Source: Streptomyces canus (lineage in GTDB: Bacteria; Actinomycetota; Actinomycetes; Streptomycetales; Streptomycetaceae). From it: a DNA stretch of 64,000 nt. The translations under genes were made by a program, and so were the position numbers. The notes beneath the pieces are model-generated. The model searched no databases. It was not told the DNA's origin and saw nothing but the letters and a program-made list of their open reading frames with translations. Location of the stretch: positions 1-64,000 of the forward strand of contig NZ_KQ948685.1 of the NCBI RefSeq assembly GCF_001514145.1. Direction: 5' to 3'. Shown in pieces: positions 42,609 through 52,011 of the stretch (position 1 is its first letter; every line of letters starts with the position of its first letter).

Positions 42609-43388
42609 GTGATTGAGGACGGTTCCACTGACCGCGGCAGTGTCACGACAGTGCGACGGATCGGCGCGACGATCCGTAGGCCGACAGGCGCGTGGACACC
42701 TGCCGTACACGCCCTGCTGAGCCACCTGGAGGCGGTGGGATTTAGCAGGGCTCCCCGCGCGTTGGGCACCGACGGCACCGACGAGGTGCTGTCGATGCTC
42801 TATGGCGAGCCCGCATTCACGCCCTGGCCAGAAGCTTTGCGCTCCTCACACGGAGTTGGTGAGCTGGGCCGCTGGCTGCGGGGATACCACGATGCCGTCC
42901 GGACCTTCCGGCCGCCGGTCGATGCCCACTGGCAGGGCCAGGAAGAAGAGTGGCAGCCAGGCATGGTGATCCGACACGGAGACCTCGGGCCATGGAACTC
43001 GATCTGGGACGGTGGCCAGCTCATCGGCTTCATCGATTGGGACTTCGCGGCACCCGGCCACGCCATTGACGACTTGGCCCAGCTCGCCTGGTACGCCGTC
43101 CCGCTGCGGCCCATGGAGCAGCAGCGACGGGCGTCGGTCACTGGCTCCAGCACCCTGCAGGCCCGCCTTCATGCGCTCTGTACTGCTTACGGGGAACAGC
43201 CTGTAGCTGTGATCGAGGCGCTGGACGCCCTTCAGTCCCGCGAGGCCGCGCGCATCGAACGCCTCGGCAGGCAAGGCACCGAGCCATGGGCGACCTTTCT
43301 CGTCCGCGGTGACGCGGCTGAGATGTTGGCCGAGCAGTGCTGGATCCGCTCGGAGAGCGACGCACTCTTGGGCACTGGGCGCAAGTGA
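42609..43388 (+). CDS. aminoglycoside-phosphotransferase-family kinase, IS passenger
   Basis: 259 aa from GTG 42609. The catalytic loop is VIRHGDLGPWNSIWDGG (His-Gly-Asp ... Asn) and the metal-binding IDWDFAAPGHAIDDLAQLAW follows, both APH hallmarks. The N-terminal lobe is short but has an ATP-site-like beta part (TVRRIGATIRRPTGAWTPAV). Substrate is not predictable: members phosphorylate aminoglycosides, choline or other small molecules. It lies between the inverted ends, 43 bp upstream of the transposase, so it is cargo. Whether it confers resistance cannot be stated. Confidence 0.8.
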   Translation: MIEDGSTDRGSVTTVRRIGATIRRPTGAWTPAVHALLSHLEAVGFSRAPRALGTDGTDEVLSMLYGEPAFTPWPEALRSSHGVGELGRWLRGYHDAVRTFRPPVDAHWQGQEEEWQPGMVIRHGDLGPWNSIWDGGQLIGFIDWDFAAPGHAIDDLAQLAWYAVPLRPMEQQRRASVTGSSTLQARLHALCTAYGEQPVAVIEALDALQSREAARIERLGRQGTEPWATFLVRGDAAEMLAEQCWIRSESDALLGTGRK

Positions 43389-43431
43389 AAGCCTTCTCCG
43401 GCCCGTAGACCACCGATGAGATGATCTTGGT

Positions 43432-44202
43432 GTGGCTGGTGTGATCACGGCGTCGGAGCCGTCCTGGATAACCCCGTTCTCCGGGATGAGCCCTCGTCAG
43501 TTCAGCAAGCTGATCACCGCTCTGCGGCGTGAGGGTGCGGATCCGGTGCGCAAGGGCCGGCCGTGGAGCCTGTCTCTGGAGGACCGTGTGCTCCTGGTCG
43601 CTGCCTACTGGCGGACGAATCTGACGCTGCGCCAACTGGCTCCACTGTTCGGGGTGTCCAAGTCGGCAGCCGACCGCATCATCGACCACCTCGGGCCGTC
43701 GCTCGCGCTCCAGCAGCGCCAACGGTTCCGCAAGGACACCGTGCTGATTGTGGACGGCACCCTGGTCCCCACCCGCGACCACCAGGTGGCGGAGCAGTCG
43801 AAGAACTACCGCTACTCCACCAACCACCAGGTCGTCATCGACGCCGACACCCGGCTCGTCGTCGCCGTTGGCCGGCCACTGCCGGGCAACCGCAACGACT
43901 GCAAGGCGTGGGAACTGTCCGGAGCCAAGGATGCCGTCGGCGACACAACAGTGATCGCAGATGGCGGCTACCGAGGCACCGGCCTGGTCATCCCACACCG
44001 CCGCGAACGAGGTCAGGCCGAACTCCCGGCCTGGAAGGAGGAACACAACACCTCCCACCGCAAGGTCCGCGCCCGCGTCGAGCACGTCTTCGCCCGCATG
44101 AAGACCTGGAAGATCCTCCGCGACTGCCGCCTGAGAGGCAACGGAGTTCACCACGCCATGCTCGGCATTGCCCGCCTGCACAACCTCGTCCTTGCCGGGT
44201 GA
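43432..44202 (+). CDS. IS5-family DDE transposase, relative of the 6618-7385 transposase
   Basis: 256 aa from GTG 43432 (MAGVITASEPSWITPFSGMS). The HTH part is YWRTNLTLRQLAPLFGVSKS; first Asp VLIVDGTLVPTRDH; second Asp TTVIADGGYRGTGLVIPHRR; Glu in KVRARVEHVFARMKTWKI. Closely similar along the full length to the transposase of the HAD element, with the same start context and inverted-repeat type. Intact. Confidence 0.9.
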   Translation: MAGVITASEPSWITPFSGMSPRQFSKLITALRREGADPVRKGRPWSLSLEDRVLLVAAYWRTNLTLRQLAPLFGVSKSAADRIIDHLGPSLALQQRQRFRKDTVLIVDGTLVPTRDHQVAEQSKNYRYSTNHQVVIDADTRLVVAVGRPLPGNRNDCKAWELSGAKDAVGDTTVIADGGYRGTGLVIPHRRERGQAELPAWKEEHNTSHRKVRARVEHVFARMKTWKILRDCRLRGNGVHHAMLGIARLHNLVLAG

Positions 44203-44740
44203 CACGGAATCCAGCAGGTCACTCAACCTGCGAAAGATCATTTACGGGACAGCCCTTAGGGCCTTGGTGCGGTCCGGCGGCGCCGGCCGCCGCTCGATGC
44301 CGATTGTGGGATCGCCTTCGATCCAGCCCTGGCGGTGCCACCAGCCGATCGCCTTGCGCGCGATGGACAGCTCGCGGTTGACGGTGTCGGCGTCCATCTC
44401 GTCCGCCCGCGCCGCCGCCAGTTCGGCCAGCACCTCCGGCAGCGCCGGGTCGTCGATCGCCGCGACGGGGAAGACGGGCGGCTTCGCGCCCCGGCGGGCG
44501 GGTCCGGTCGGCGCGGGTTCGCCGGTGAGCATCCACCCCCACGTCGTCAGCGAGATCCGGTAGATCCGCGCGGAGGACTTCGCGATGCCCGCGCCGGTGA
44601 GATACCGCTCGACCGCCGCGGTGTACGACGCCGGCGGGGCGGACAGCTGCACCACCCGGGCGCGCGGCAACCGAAGTACGCCCCCGGCCCCGAGTTTGGT
44701 CACTGGTTCGATCGTCACGCCCGCCCCGCCCCACTCAGCG

Positions 44741-44851
44741 CTGCCGCAGTAAATGCGTACACCTCACCCCCGGTGGCCGGAACACCCCGCCGCAGGTCGT
44801 GGTGATCACGGTAGAGGCCCTGCCGCAGTAAATCCGGTATTTACTGCGGCA
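44741..44851. promoter_or_regulatory. candidate TnpI recombination site (IRS): core palindrome plus accessory repeat
   Basis: Core: TGCCGCAGTAAAT (44821-44833), a 5-bp spacer, and the inverse ATTTACTGCGGCA (44839-44851). An extra copy CTGCCGCAGTAAAT lies at 44741-44754 in direct orientation. It is located just upstream of the tnpI start at 44718, as in Tn4430, where TnpI binds core and accessory motifs to resolve cointegrates and may repress its own gene. Confidence 0.8.
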
Positions 44852-45102
44852 CCACCCTGACGAGCCAACAGGTGCGGGAGGTCCGGTAAGCAGAACCGCC
44901 GCTCATGCGTTCCCTGCACGGTGTCATACCGTCACGACGTGTGTGTGCTCGCATAGTTGGCGACACAAGAATCATGCTGGAACACGCTCCGCCTCGGAAG
45001 TGCCACTGGCCCGCTGCGCCATCAACGTCCACCACGCTCAGCTCACTCAATGGCGGAGTCGATGATTGCGGCATCCCCGGTATCAGCTCCGTCCACCTCC
45101 GC

Positions 45103-47577
45103 TTACTCTCCCAACAGGTGCGCCGCTCTCAGCTTGGCAAGAAGTGCGTTGAAATCAGCCCTCAGATGGTCAATGTCCAACGCGTGCGAGTCCTTCTGAT
45201 CTGGCACGCACTGTGGAATCGGTTCAAGGTACTTTTTGTTTGCGGGATCATCCAAGTCATAGAGCGTCTGCCACTCTAGGCATTTATCCTCAGTCTTATC
45301 ACCGACAGTTTGGCTCCAACGCGGCTCACTTTGACCGGAGACGTTGAGGTGTGGGTTCAACGGGCGCGGGTTCAATCCGTCCTCCCTGTACGCCTTCAGT
45401 CGATACAAGAAGCCATTGGCGGGCGTGGGGGGCCTCGGCTTGACGGTTTGCCCTATGCTGTAGTGCGTCCCGGGAACCCAGGGTTTACAATGCCCCTCTG
45501 ACCCCCGTCCACACGCAGCCGCCACCGCCCACCCGATCGGGCCTTGGCGCGTTGCATCATTGTAAGCATTGAGAATCAGATCACCCGGGCTGTAGAAGTT
45601 GCAGCTACCCACAGTAGTAGTGTACGGATTTCCGCTATAAACAACACCGATTCGCCGCTCACCGTGATCAAATTGTCCAATCCACGCTTCCGGAAGCATC
45701 AGCGCTCCGGGAACCGGACCGTTTTCGTACGCGGTTTGATAGTACATATGGAAAGGCGTTCCACTCAGAAGGGACGTTTCAATCCTGCCCCTGCGAGCGT
45801 CAGAAGGGAGATCTGTCCGGACTTCGGTACGGAAGAGTGAATCTCCGCCGACGGGTTGCAACTTGCCGTCCACCATCATGGACTGAATATCCTGAATGAT
45901 CGCGGGATTCACATTACTTCCGAGGGTGTTGGACGTTACGGGGCTAGGCGGGCATGGGCCCAAGCATTCCCATGTCACACCGTCACCTTTTGCGCCATCT
46001 TGTGTCAGGCCCCCGAACGTTGGGACCTCCGTGAACCATTCACGAGGCATACCGGTCGGGTTTGCCAAACTAGCTCCGAGAGTATGGCCGCCGACTTTTG
46101 CTTCAAATAGGTATCCTAGCGCCTTTGGGGTTGGTTGGCCTGGTTTGGGCGGGGGCGGCGTCGTCTGCTCGCCCTTATCTATATCGATCCCACCGATGAC
46201 GCCCCGATAATATTGCACTTTGGAAAAGTTATTTAGCACTTTCAAAGCAGAGGGTCCATGTCCTCCACGGACGGGGCCGTAGCCCCAGTACGTTGAGTCG
46301 GGGGTGATGTCCATGTCCCCTCCGACTACAGCGATGGGCCCCTTGAATACCGCTGGTGCATCAATCTCGGCGTAGCAGCCGAGGTATACGGAGTAGGAAC
46401 TACTCGGGCGTTCACAGCTGATGTTTCGGTGTTTGTTTGCTGCAGTGTGACACGAAACGAAGGTGCAGCCCAAGCGCGAATTGTCGCAAATTCCATCACG
46501 TCCATTTGATGAGGCATCAACGTTCGTAACTAGTATGGTACTGGCGTTGTCGTTGCCCAGGCTGCCGATGTCGAGCCCATTTTGGCCATTGCTGGTAAGG
46601 CGGCAATCACGTATCTGCACGCCGCTGGCGTTAACCACCGGTGCGACCTCGCTTGAGGATATCTCTATTCCGTTACGCCTGAAACTGACAACGCTCATTC
46701 TCTCAATGCATGCGCCGGTCGCCATAACCCGTATGCCATCCATCTGCGGAGCCTGGAAGGTGGCGGCAGGCGTCCCTTGAGCGGGGATCGAATGGAGGGC
46801 GAGCTGACGAAGCACGGCATAGTCCGCCCGTCCGCGAGGGGGCCTCATGGCCAATCCGGTCCCATAGCCCACCAGGGCAATTGCGCAATAAACGGTCTCC
46901 CGCGCTGTCCCCCCGCCGACTTCACCGATTTTAGTCGAGACAGAGAGGTTGAAATTTCCGGATTTGACATCTGCGAGTATGCGACTGGTTTCGTCATGAT
47001 AGGCAAGGCCGGCCCCCTCCAGAATGCAACCGTTTGAGATAACGAGAGGCTTCTTAATGCGGTATTCTCCCGGCGGGAGGTAGACGACACTGCCGTCGGT
47101 AGTGCCGAGTCGCATCGCGCAGTCCAGGGCGCTTTGGATCGCGTCTGCGTCGTCGGCGTTTTCGTCGGTTTTGCCGTTTCCCACTGCTCCGAAGTCGAGC
47201 ACGTTCAAGCGCGTGTCGCGGCGGGGGCGGATTGTCACCGTGCCTGAAGCATCGCAGTCGCCGATCCAGTTCGGAGCGCTCACGCATTCCTTACTTGCAG
47301 CGCGGACGAGCTGTCCCGAACTGTTGATGCCAACCGCGCCGAACCTAGGGACCGAACCTACCTCGGGGCCCAGGCTGCGAAGGGTGAAAAGACCACTTAC
47401 TTGAACTTTGACGGGGTCGTTGGCACGCAACGCCGTTTCCAGCGCAACCCCGAAGAACGGACCGGTATGAAACTTCTCGGCCTCGGCAGTAGCAGGGGTG
47501 ACGGTGCGTGATCCTGTGGTGCGGACCGCCTGGCCGGCATTGATGCGCTGTGCGGCTTTCATGTTTTCGATGTCCAT
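45103..47577 (-). CDS. pectate-lyase-fold (right-handed beta-helix) protein, transposon cargo
   Basis: 824 aa from ATG 47577; the open frame upstream lacks bias. Residues about 125-170 hold the Pectate_lyase_3 signature (LNVLDFGAVGNGKTDEN, DAIQSALD, VYLPPGEYRIKKPLVI). A beta-helix follows with repeated VxxCxxxxNGxxG strands (RRNGIEISSSEV, CRLTSNGQNGLDIG, VDASSNGRDGICDN). The C-terminal third is unrelated, with a WxPGTxYxxGQTVKP strand block like carbohydrate-binding or phage-tail modules. No signal peptide is clear. It may be a tailspike or polysaccharide-acting protein. Lower GC than the host points to transfer. Reaction and substrate unknown. Confidence 0.7.
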   Translation of the reverse strand: MDIENMKAAQRINAGQAVRTTGSRTVTPATAEAEKFHTGPFFGVALETALRANDPVKVQVSGLFTLRSLGPEVGSVPRFGAVGINSSGQLVRAASKECVSAPNWIGDCDASGTVTIRPRRDTRLNVLDFGAVGNGKTDENADDADAIQSALDCAMRLGTTDGSVVYLPPGEYRIKKPLVISNGCILEGAGLAYHDETSRILADVKSGNFNLSVSTKIGEVGGGTARETVYCAIALVGYGTGLAMRPPRGRADYAVLRQLALHSIPAQGTPAATFQAPQMDGIRVMATGACIERMSVVSFRRNGIEISSSEVAPVVNASGVQIRDCRLTSNGQNGLDIGSLGNDNASTILVTNVDASSNGRDGICDNSRLGCTFVSCHTAANKHRNISCERPSSSYSVYLGCYAEIDAPAVFKGPIAVVGGDMDITPDSTYWGYGPVRGGHGPSALKVLNNFSKVQYYRGVIGGIDIDKGEQTTPPPPKPGQPTPKALGYLFEAKVGGHTLGASLANPTGMPREWFTEVPTFGGLTQDGAKGDGVTWECLGPCPPSPVTSNTLGSNVNPAIIQDIQSMMVDGKLQPVGGDSLFRTEVRTDLPSDARRGRIETSLLSGTPFHMYYQTAYENGPVPGALMLPEAWIGQFDHGERRIGVVYSGNPYTTTVGSCNFYSPGDLILNAYNDATRQGPIGWAVAAACGRGSEGHCKPWVPGTHYSIGQTVKPRPPTPANGFLYRLKAYREDGLNPRPLNPHLNVSGQSEPRWSQTVGDKTEDKCLEWQTLYDLDDPANKKYLEPIPQCVPDQKDSHALDIDHLRADFNALLAKLRAAHLLGE

Positions 47578-47916
47578 CGGAACGTCCCTGCCGTCGAGGC
47601 TTCGTCGGTCGGACGGGTCGGCGTGAGCGCGGCCGAAGCGCGCGAGTATCCCGACCTCGGAGGCGAAGGCCGGTACCCTTCGGCAGTGCACGCAACACAA
47701 CACCGTTTAGGGCCTCTTGCACTATTCGCCCTTTCCACGTTAGGCGTGATCACCGGCCTGCGCACTTCGCCAAGGCCCGATGGCCGTCCCGACCGCGATC
47801 ATGCTGATCAAGACCGAGTGCATCCACGGCCGGGTGTTTCGCCACCAGGGCCGGCTCCAACTCCCTGGCCAGTACCACACCGAAGCAGTTGGGAGCACGA
47901 TGCCGACATCGGCGAC

Positions 47917-48090
47917 ATGAGCGTCCTCCTCGGGATGGACGTCCGCAAGACCGCTCACCAATGGCCACGGACTCATCCCGGCCGGCAATAAGGTCTTCGA
48001 CAAGCAGCTGCCCAACAGTGAGCCAAAGCTGCGGGCCGTCTTCGACAAAGTGGTTGCAGAGCGCGCCATTGGAGCTCGGGTGCCCTTTCG
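47917..48090 (+). pseudogene. IS110-type transposase remnant (N-terminal), frameshifted
   Basis: MSVLLGMDVRKTAHQ from 47917, then after a one-base shift near 47963 GHGLIPAGNKVFDKQLPNSE and PKLRAVFDKVVAE. This is the first ~50 residues of IS110-family transposases, which begin with G-x-D-x-x-K-T. The rest is missing. It lies inside the Tn3 element. Confidence 0.6.
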
Positions 48091-48126
48091 GCTGCACTGG
48101 CGCAGTTCATGGCACGGACCACACCG

Positions 48127-51100
48127 TCACGCGGCCATCCGCAGCCGCCCTACCGCTTCGTTCTCGGGCGGCTCCATGTCCAGGTGCCAGGTACCGAAGC
48201 GGCGGGTCTTGCTGGTGATGTACGGGGTGACGGTGGCCAGGTCCACCGGGTCCACCTCCCACCCCTCGTCGATGAGGTCATTGGCCACCTTCGTAATGTC
48301 CACCGCGGTATGAAAAATGAGGCAGTTCGCCAGCAGCTCGTTGAACTTGATGGTCTTCTCCTGGTGGTCCGGGTCGTTGTCCTGGAGCACGTCGGAGGCG
48401 AACATCAGCCAGTTGCTGAACTTGTGGAACGCCTCGACCTTGTTCGTCATCGCCTGGATCGACTCGCGCAGCTCCGGTTCCGACAAGAACCTGAGGAGCA
48501 CGATCGTCCTCATGACCCGGCCGAGCTCGCGGTACACCTGGTAGATGCGGTTGCGCCTGGACTCGTTGCCCAGCCTGCGCAGCAGCGCGGCCGAGGACAA
48601 CCGCCCGTCGCGGATCGACAGCACCACGCGCATGAGGTCCTGCCAGTGGTTCTCGATCAGCCGCCAGTTGATGACGTCCTTCTGCGGGTCGCCGAACAGC
48701 GGGTCGATGTGCTGGTACTTCATCATGGCGCTGGGCCGGTAGAAAGTCAGGTCCTTCCAGTTGCGGATGCGCGGCAGCAGCTCCACCCCGAGCATGTGCG
48801 CGAGCCCGAAGACAGGCAGCGACTGACCTTGCGTGTCCCCGTGGACGATGTCCACGGTCACCTCGGACTGGTTCTTCAACAGGCCCTCGAACAGATACAC
48901 CGCCTCCCACACGCCACACGGGATGAAGTGGCTGAAGAGCGCGATATAGGTATCGGACACGTGCCTCATCGAGATGCCACCAAATCCCCCATACCGGATG
49001 TGGGACTCGGCCAGCATGTTGTTCTCCCAGGTGTCGTACTGGGAGCCGTCGATCCCGGCCTTGCCGACATCGCCCCACACGTGCGCCAGGTCGAGCTGAA
49101 TGAACATGTCGATCACGTCCGCCGAGGCGGCGTTCAGCTTTTCCGCGGTGATGTGCTGGTTGCCCGCCAGTGACAGCTCGTGCACCGAGACCTTCTGCCG
49201 CATGTGCCGCGCGACCTGCGCGGGCCCCGCGTTGGTCCCGTAGCAGAAGACCGTCAGGACATAGCGGGCGAGTTTGTCGCGGATCTTCGGATCGCTTCCG
49301 GAGGCCGGGCCGAAGTGCCGCCACCACCGGATCCAGTACGCCGTGCGGGCGAGCACGTCCAGCAGGCTCCACTCCGGCAGCCGGCGCAGGATCTCCGCCT
49401 CCAGGGCCTGCGCGGACTTACGGCGGTCTTTGCCCTTGCGCGGGGTGAGCACGATTTTCCCCGACGCGGTGTCGATGGTCAGGTCCGCGTTGTCCGGGTA
49501 CCCGGCGTCCACCTTCGCGGCCGTGGCGGTGAGCTTCTGCTTCAGCGCCGCGGTGAACGCCGGGGCGGTGGCGGGCAGCCCAGCCTGCTCGCAGTAGTCG
49601 GCAACCAGCGGCTCGCACGCCCGCCAGGACAGCAGCTGGTCGTGCAGGTTGGCGTACGACTGTGAGCCGATGACCGCCACGTCTCCGGTCCGCAGCTCCT
49701 GGGTGAGGTAGAAGAGCGTGCACACCTCGAAGTGCCGCCAGTTGATCTTCCCCGGCTTGTGCCTGTCGAACAGAATGCGCTGCCACATCTGCGAGGCGAA
49801 GTCGGCCGAGACCGTCTTCGTCCTCTCGGTGCCGTCCTCCTGGGCGACTGTGTGGGTCACCGGCACCCACTGGCTGCCGCGGTGCCGCATGGCCTGGCAG
49901 AACCCCACCGCCTGGAGCACCGTGTCGTCGGTGGAGGTGGCGACCATCGACAAGGTCTCGGGTCAGGTCGAGCAGAACCTTACGGTGGCTGCGGAAGTGC
50001 CGCCGCATCAGCGGCGCGTAGTTGTCGCCGTGGTGGGCGGAGACCAGTTCGTGGTCCTCCGAGAGCTTGGCCAGCCCGCCGGCCTTTTCCAGCCGCTCCA
50101 GCACCGCCTTGCCGCACTCGGCGTGCACCGCGTTCTGCTTGCGGGCACTGGTGGGGACGGTGACCGACTCCCCGTCGAAGCCGACCGCGTCCTTGGCCGC
50201 CTCCAGCACCTCACCCAGCACCGCGATCAGCCGCTCGGACTCCGCCCGGTGCCGCTCACGGATCTTCTCCAGACCCTCCTTCACCTTCTTCGTGATCGAC
50301 CCCATGCGCTTGCACAGCATCGTCACCAGCTCGTCCCGGGCCCGCACCTTCGCCATGTGCAACAGACTCGCCAGCAGCGCACACCGCTTCACCATGCCGA
50401 CCTTGGACATCTCGGCGGCGTCCAGCACCTTCGCCTGCCCGGCGAAGTGCTCCACCTTCCCCGGCGGAACCCCCTGAAGCCATGTCGCCGTCGCCCCCAG
50501 CGCTTCCAGCCTGTCCAGGTGGGCAAGGTGCTCGCGCAGGTGGGAGACCGTCGGCGCCTTCGCCGGGCGCTTCAGCTCGTCGAACCTGCTGCGACCGCCC
50601 GCAGGCAACCGCAGCAGTCCCAGCAACCGGGCGCGGTCGACCTCGTCCATCCGCGACACGATCGCTGCGAAGAAGTCCTCGTTCGCCTCGGTCCTGATCG
50701 CCGAGGCCATCTCGTCCAGCGTGCTGTAGCCGGGCAGCTCCATCCTCGCCTTGACCAGCTTCTCCAGCGCCACGTTGATCAGGTCGGCCGGGTTGTCCTT
50801 GGTCTGCACGGCCTCCCTAATCGCTGCCGCGGCGACCTGGCGGGCCTTCTCCATGTCGTAGGCCACGCCGATCCGTTCACGGATGAAGTCCCGCTGCCGC
50901 GCAGCCGTACGCACCGAGTCGTGCCGCGGTGACACGCTCTCGTCCTGCTCCAGCAGACCGCGCACATGCCCGACCACCAACTCCGGCACCTCGCCCAGAT
51001 CCGGGAAGTAGCCCAGCTTCTGGTAGCTCTTCAGCAGCACTACCAGCGCCAGCAGATGCTCCGGCGAGCGCGCCTTGCCTCGCGCCCACGCCACCTCGGC

Positions 51101-51196
51101 CGTGCCGGGGGTGAACGCCTCGTGCAACTCGCGAGAGGAGATCGTGCGCTTGAACCGCGGATACGCGGTACGTTCCACCGAAGCCATGCGCCGCAT
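48127..51196 (-). pseudogene. tnpA: Tn3-family transposase TnpA, one frameshift
   Basis: N-part 51196 to about 49955 (MRRMASVERTAYPRFKRTIS; ATG 51187 is an alternative start), C-part from about 49953 to 48127. The join is at RDLVD / SMVATSTDDTVLQAV, where GACCTTGTCGATGGTC has lost two bases or gained one. C-part motifs: GIDGSQYDTWENNMLAESHI, RYGGFGGISMRHVSDTYIAL, VTVDIVHGDTQGQSLPVFGL and IENHWQDLMRVVLSIRDGRL, typical of Tn3 transposases. Length ~1010 aa combined is normal. Without correction it is split into two non-functional halves; sequencing error or rare slippage would rescue it. Confidence 0.85.
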
Positions 51197-51366
51197 GATC
51201 TCGGCCGCTCACTCATACGAAGCACACGCAGCCGAGTCGATCACAGACACCACAAGCACATGACCAGGGAAGAAGCCCCAGCCACCCCGCCGCGAATCAT
51301 CGGAAGAACCCACGAACGGGTGATCCGCCGGTGGGCCAGCGAGCTTCAGATCACCACCGCAGACGG

Positions 51367-51403
51367 CCTACGGCACGTTTCCGGCGTATTCCGGCTGGCC
51401 TCC
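51367..51403 (-). repeat. Tn3 right inverted repeat
   Basis: Inverse of 40708-40744 (35 of 37 identical); begins CCTACGGCACGTTTCCGG and ends TGGCCTCC. CAGTA follows at 51404-51408. Confidence 0.9.
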
Positions 51404-51590
51404 CAGTACGGCACTCGGCTGGCGCCTCGCCACCCAGAACATGCCCATCCGGCCCGCCCGTGCCACCGCCCTCGTCCAGCACCTGCCCCCAGCCGTCCTC
51501 GCACCAATGCTCGGCCTCCACATCGTGACCGTAGAGAAGTGGCGCCACCGCGCGGGCACTGACTGGACCGCCTACCTCAAGGCCGGACCA
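51404..51590 (+). pseudogene. right part of the Tn3-interrupted tyrosine-recombinase remnant
   Basis: Plus-strand sequence reads WRLATQNMPIRPARATALVQ then HLPPAVLAPMLGLHIVTVEK and WRHRAGTDWTAYLKA, the C-terminal end of a large actinomycete tyrosine recombinase. It pairs with 40571-40707 on the other side of the transposon. No catalytic Tyr is left in this part. Confidence 0.5.
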
Positions 51591-52011
51591 CCGTCCCGCC
51601 GTCCGGCAGCGTCTCCACAGCCCGCCGGCTCCGCTGCGGTCAACCTCACGACCGCCACGCCGATGAGGTAACTAGCCGACGGTCATCTCACCCCCTGCTC
51701 GGGGTGGCCTCAGAATTGTCCGGCTTGATTTCCCAGGCGGTCCCGGCTCCCGCTTTGCAGCATACGGAACTTCCCCGGTCCGTCGGACACCGCCGACATG
51801 GCAGATCGGGAGGTGACGCAACATCAGGGGCACCGTGATCTGGTCGATACGTCTCAGTCCGCCTCGCGCTGCCGGGTGGTTTGGGGGCTTCACCTGATCC
51901 GGGATGCCGAAAGTCCACCGCTTCTCCAATTGGGTGCGCTCAGCGCGCGCCACCGTTCCATTCCCGTTACAGTCGCAGAGGACAAATAGAAGACAGAGGA
52001 AAGGTGCACCA
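51591..52011. other. intergenic region, no convincing gene
   Basis: Contains a short hairpin CACCCC-ctgctc-GGGGTG near 51690-51708. The minus-strand frame from 52214 to 51672 is antisense to the next gene at its start and shows no bias. AAGACAGAGGAAAGGTG near 51991-52007 is the ribosome site of the next gene. Confidence 0.45.

Larger units (their letters stand above)
42493..44256 (+). mobile_element. IS5-type element carrying an APH-like kinase
   Basis: Perfect 15-bp ends AGGGCTGTCCCGTAA (42493-42507) and its inverse (44242-44256). TA outside the right end (44257-44258) and at the left of the whole cluster (41353-41354) rebuilds CTAG in tnpI. Gene order passenger then transposase, on one strand, matches the HAD-carrying element at 6576-8127. 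Confidence 0.85.
40747..44718 (-). pseudogene. tnpI: TnpI-type tyrosine recombinase, split by nested insertions and a stop codon
   Basis: N-half: 44718 to 44259 (ARIYRISLTTWGWMLTGEPA core-binding part, ending RRPAPPDRTKAL). C-half: 41352 to 40747. With 41355-44256 and one TA copy removed, TKAL joins to AENQIAALWRLDFSLREKTF in frame at a CTAG target. Catalytic residues: Arg in YESAARADEVLCLNVEDLY, Lys in AKGGATEWIHW, His-x2-Arg in HRLRHSALTHDAE, His in RSRHASVRS, Tyr in LERYARPG. A TGA at 40933-40935 (TGG expected) adds a nonsense lesion between Lys and the HxxR box. Product would be ~350 aa. Its C-terminus ends 3 bp from the left IR. Confidence 0.85.
40708..51403. mobile_element. Tn3-family transposon, 10,696 bp, TnpI type
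   Basis: Bounded by 37-bp inverted repeats (40708-40744 and 51367-51403) with 2 mismatches, and by CAGTA duplications. From left: TnpI-type tyrosine recombinase (minus strand, split by insertions), core recombination site, pectate-lyase-like cargo, IS110 relic, and tnpA (minus, frameshifted) reading away from the right end. TnpI/IRS modules are known from Tn4430 and Tn5401. The transposon interrupts a recombinase remnant. Nested IS insertions add about 2.9 kb to the original size, so the intact form was about 7.8 kb. Confidence 0.9.

Noticed and set aside
51260..51562. A small plus-strand gene crossing the right Tn3 repeat
   Set aside because: The frame runs over the inverted repeat and target duplication, so at most its first part could be element-coded; no family or strong ribosome site was seen.
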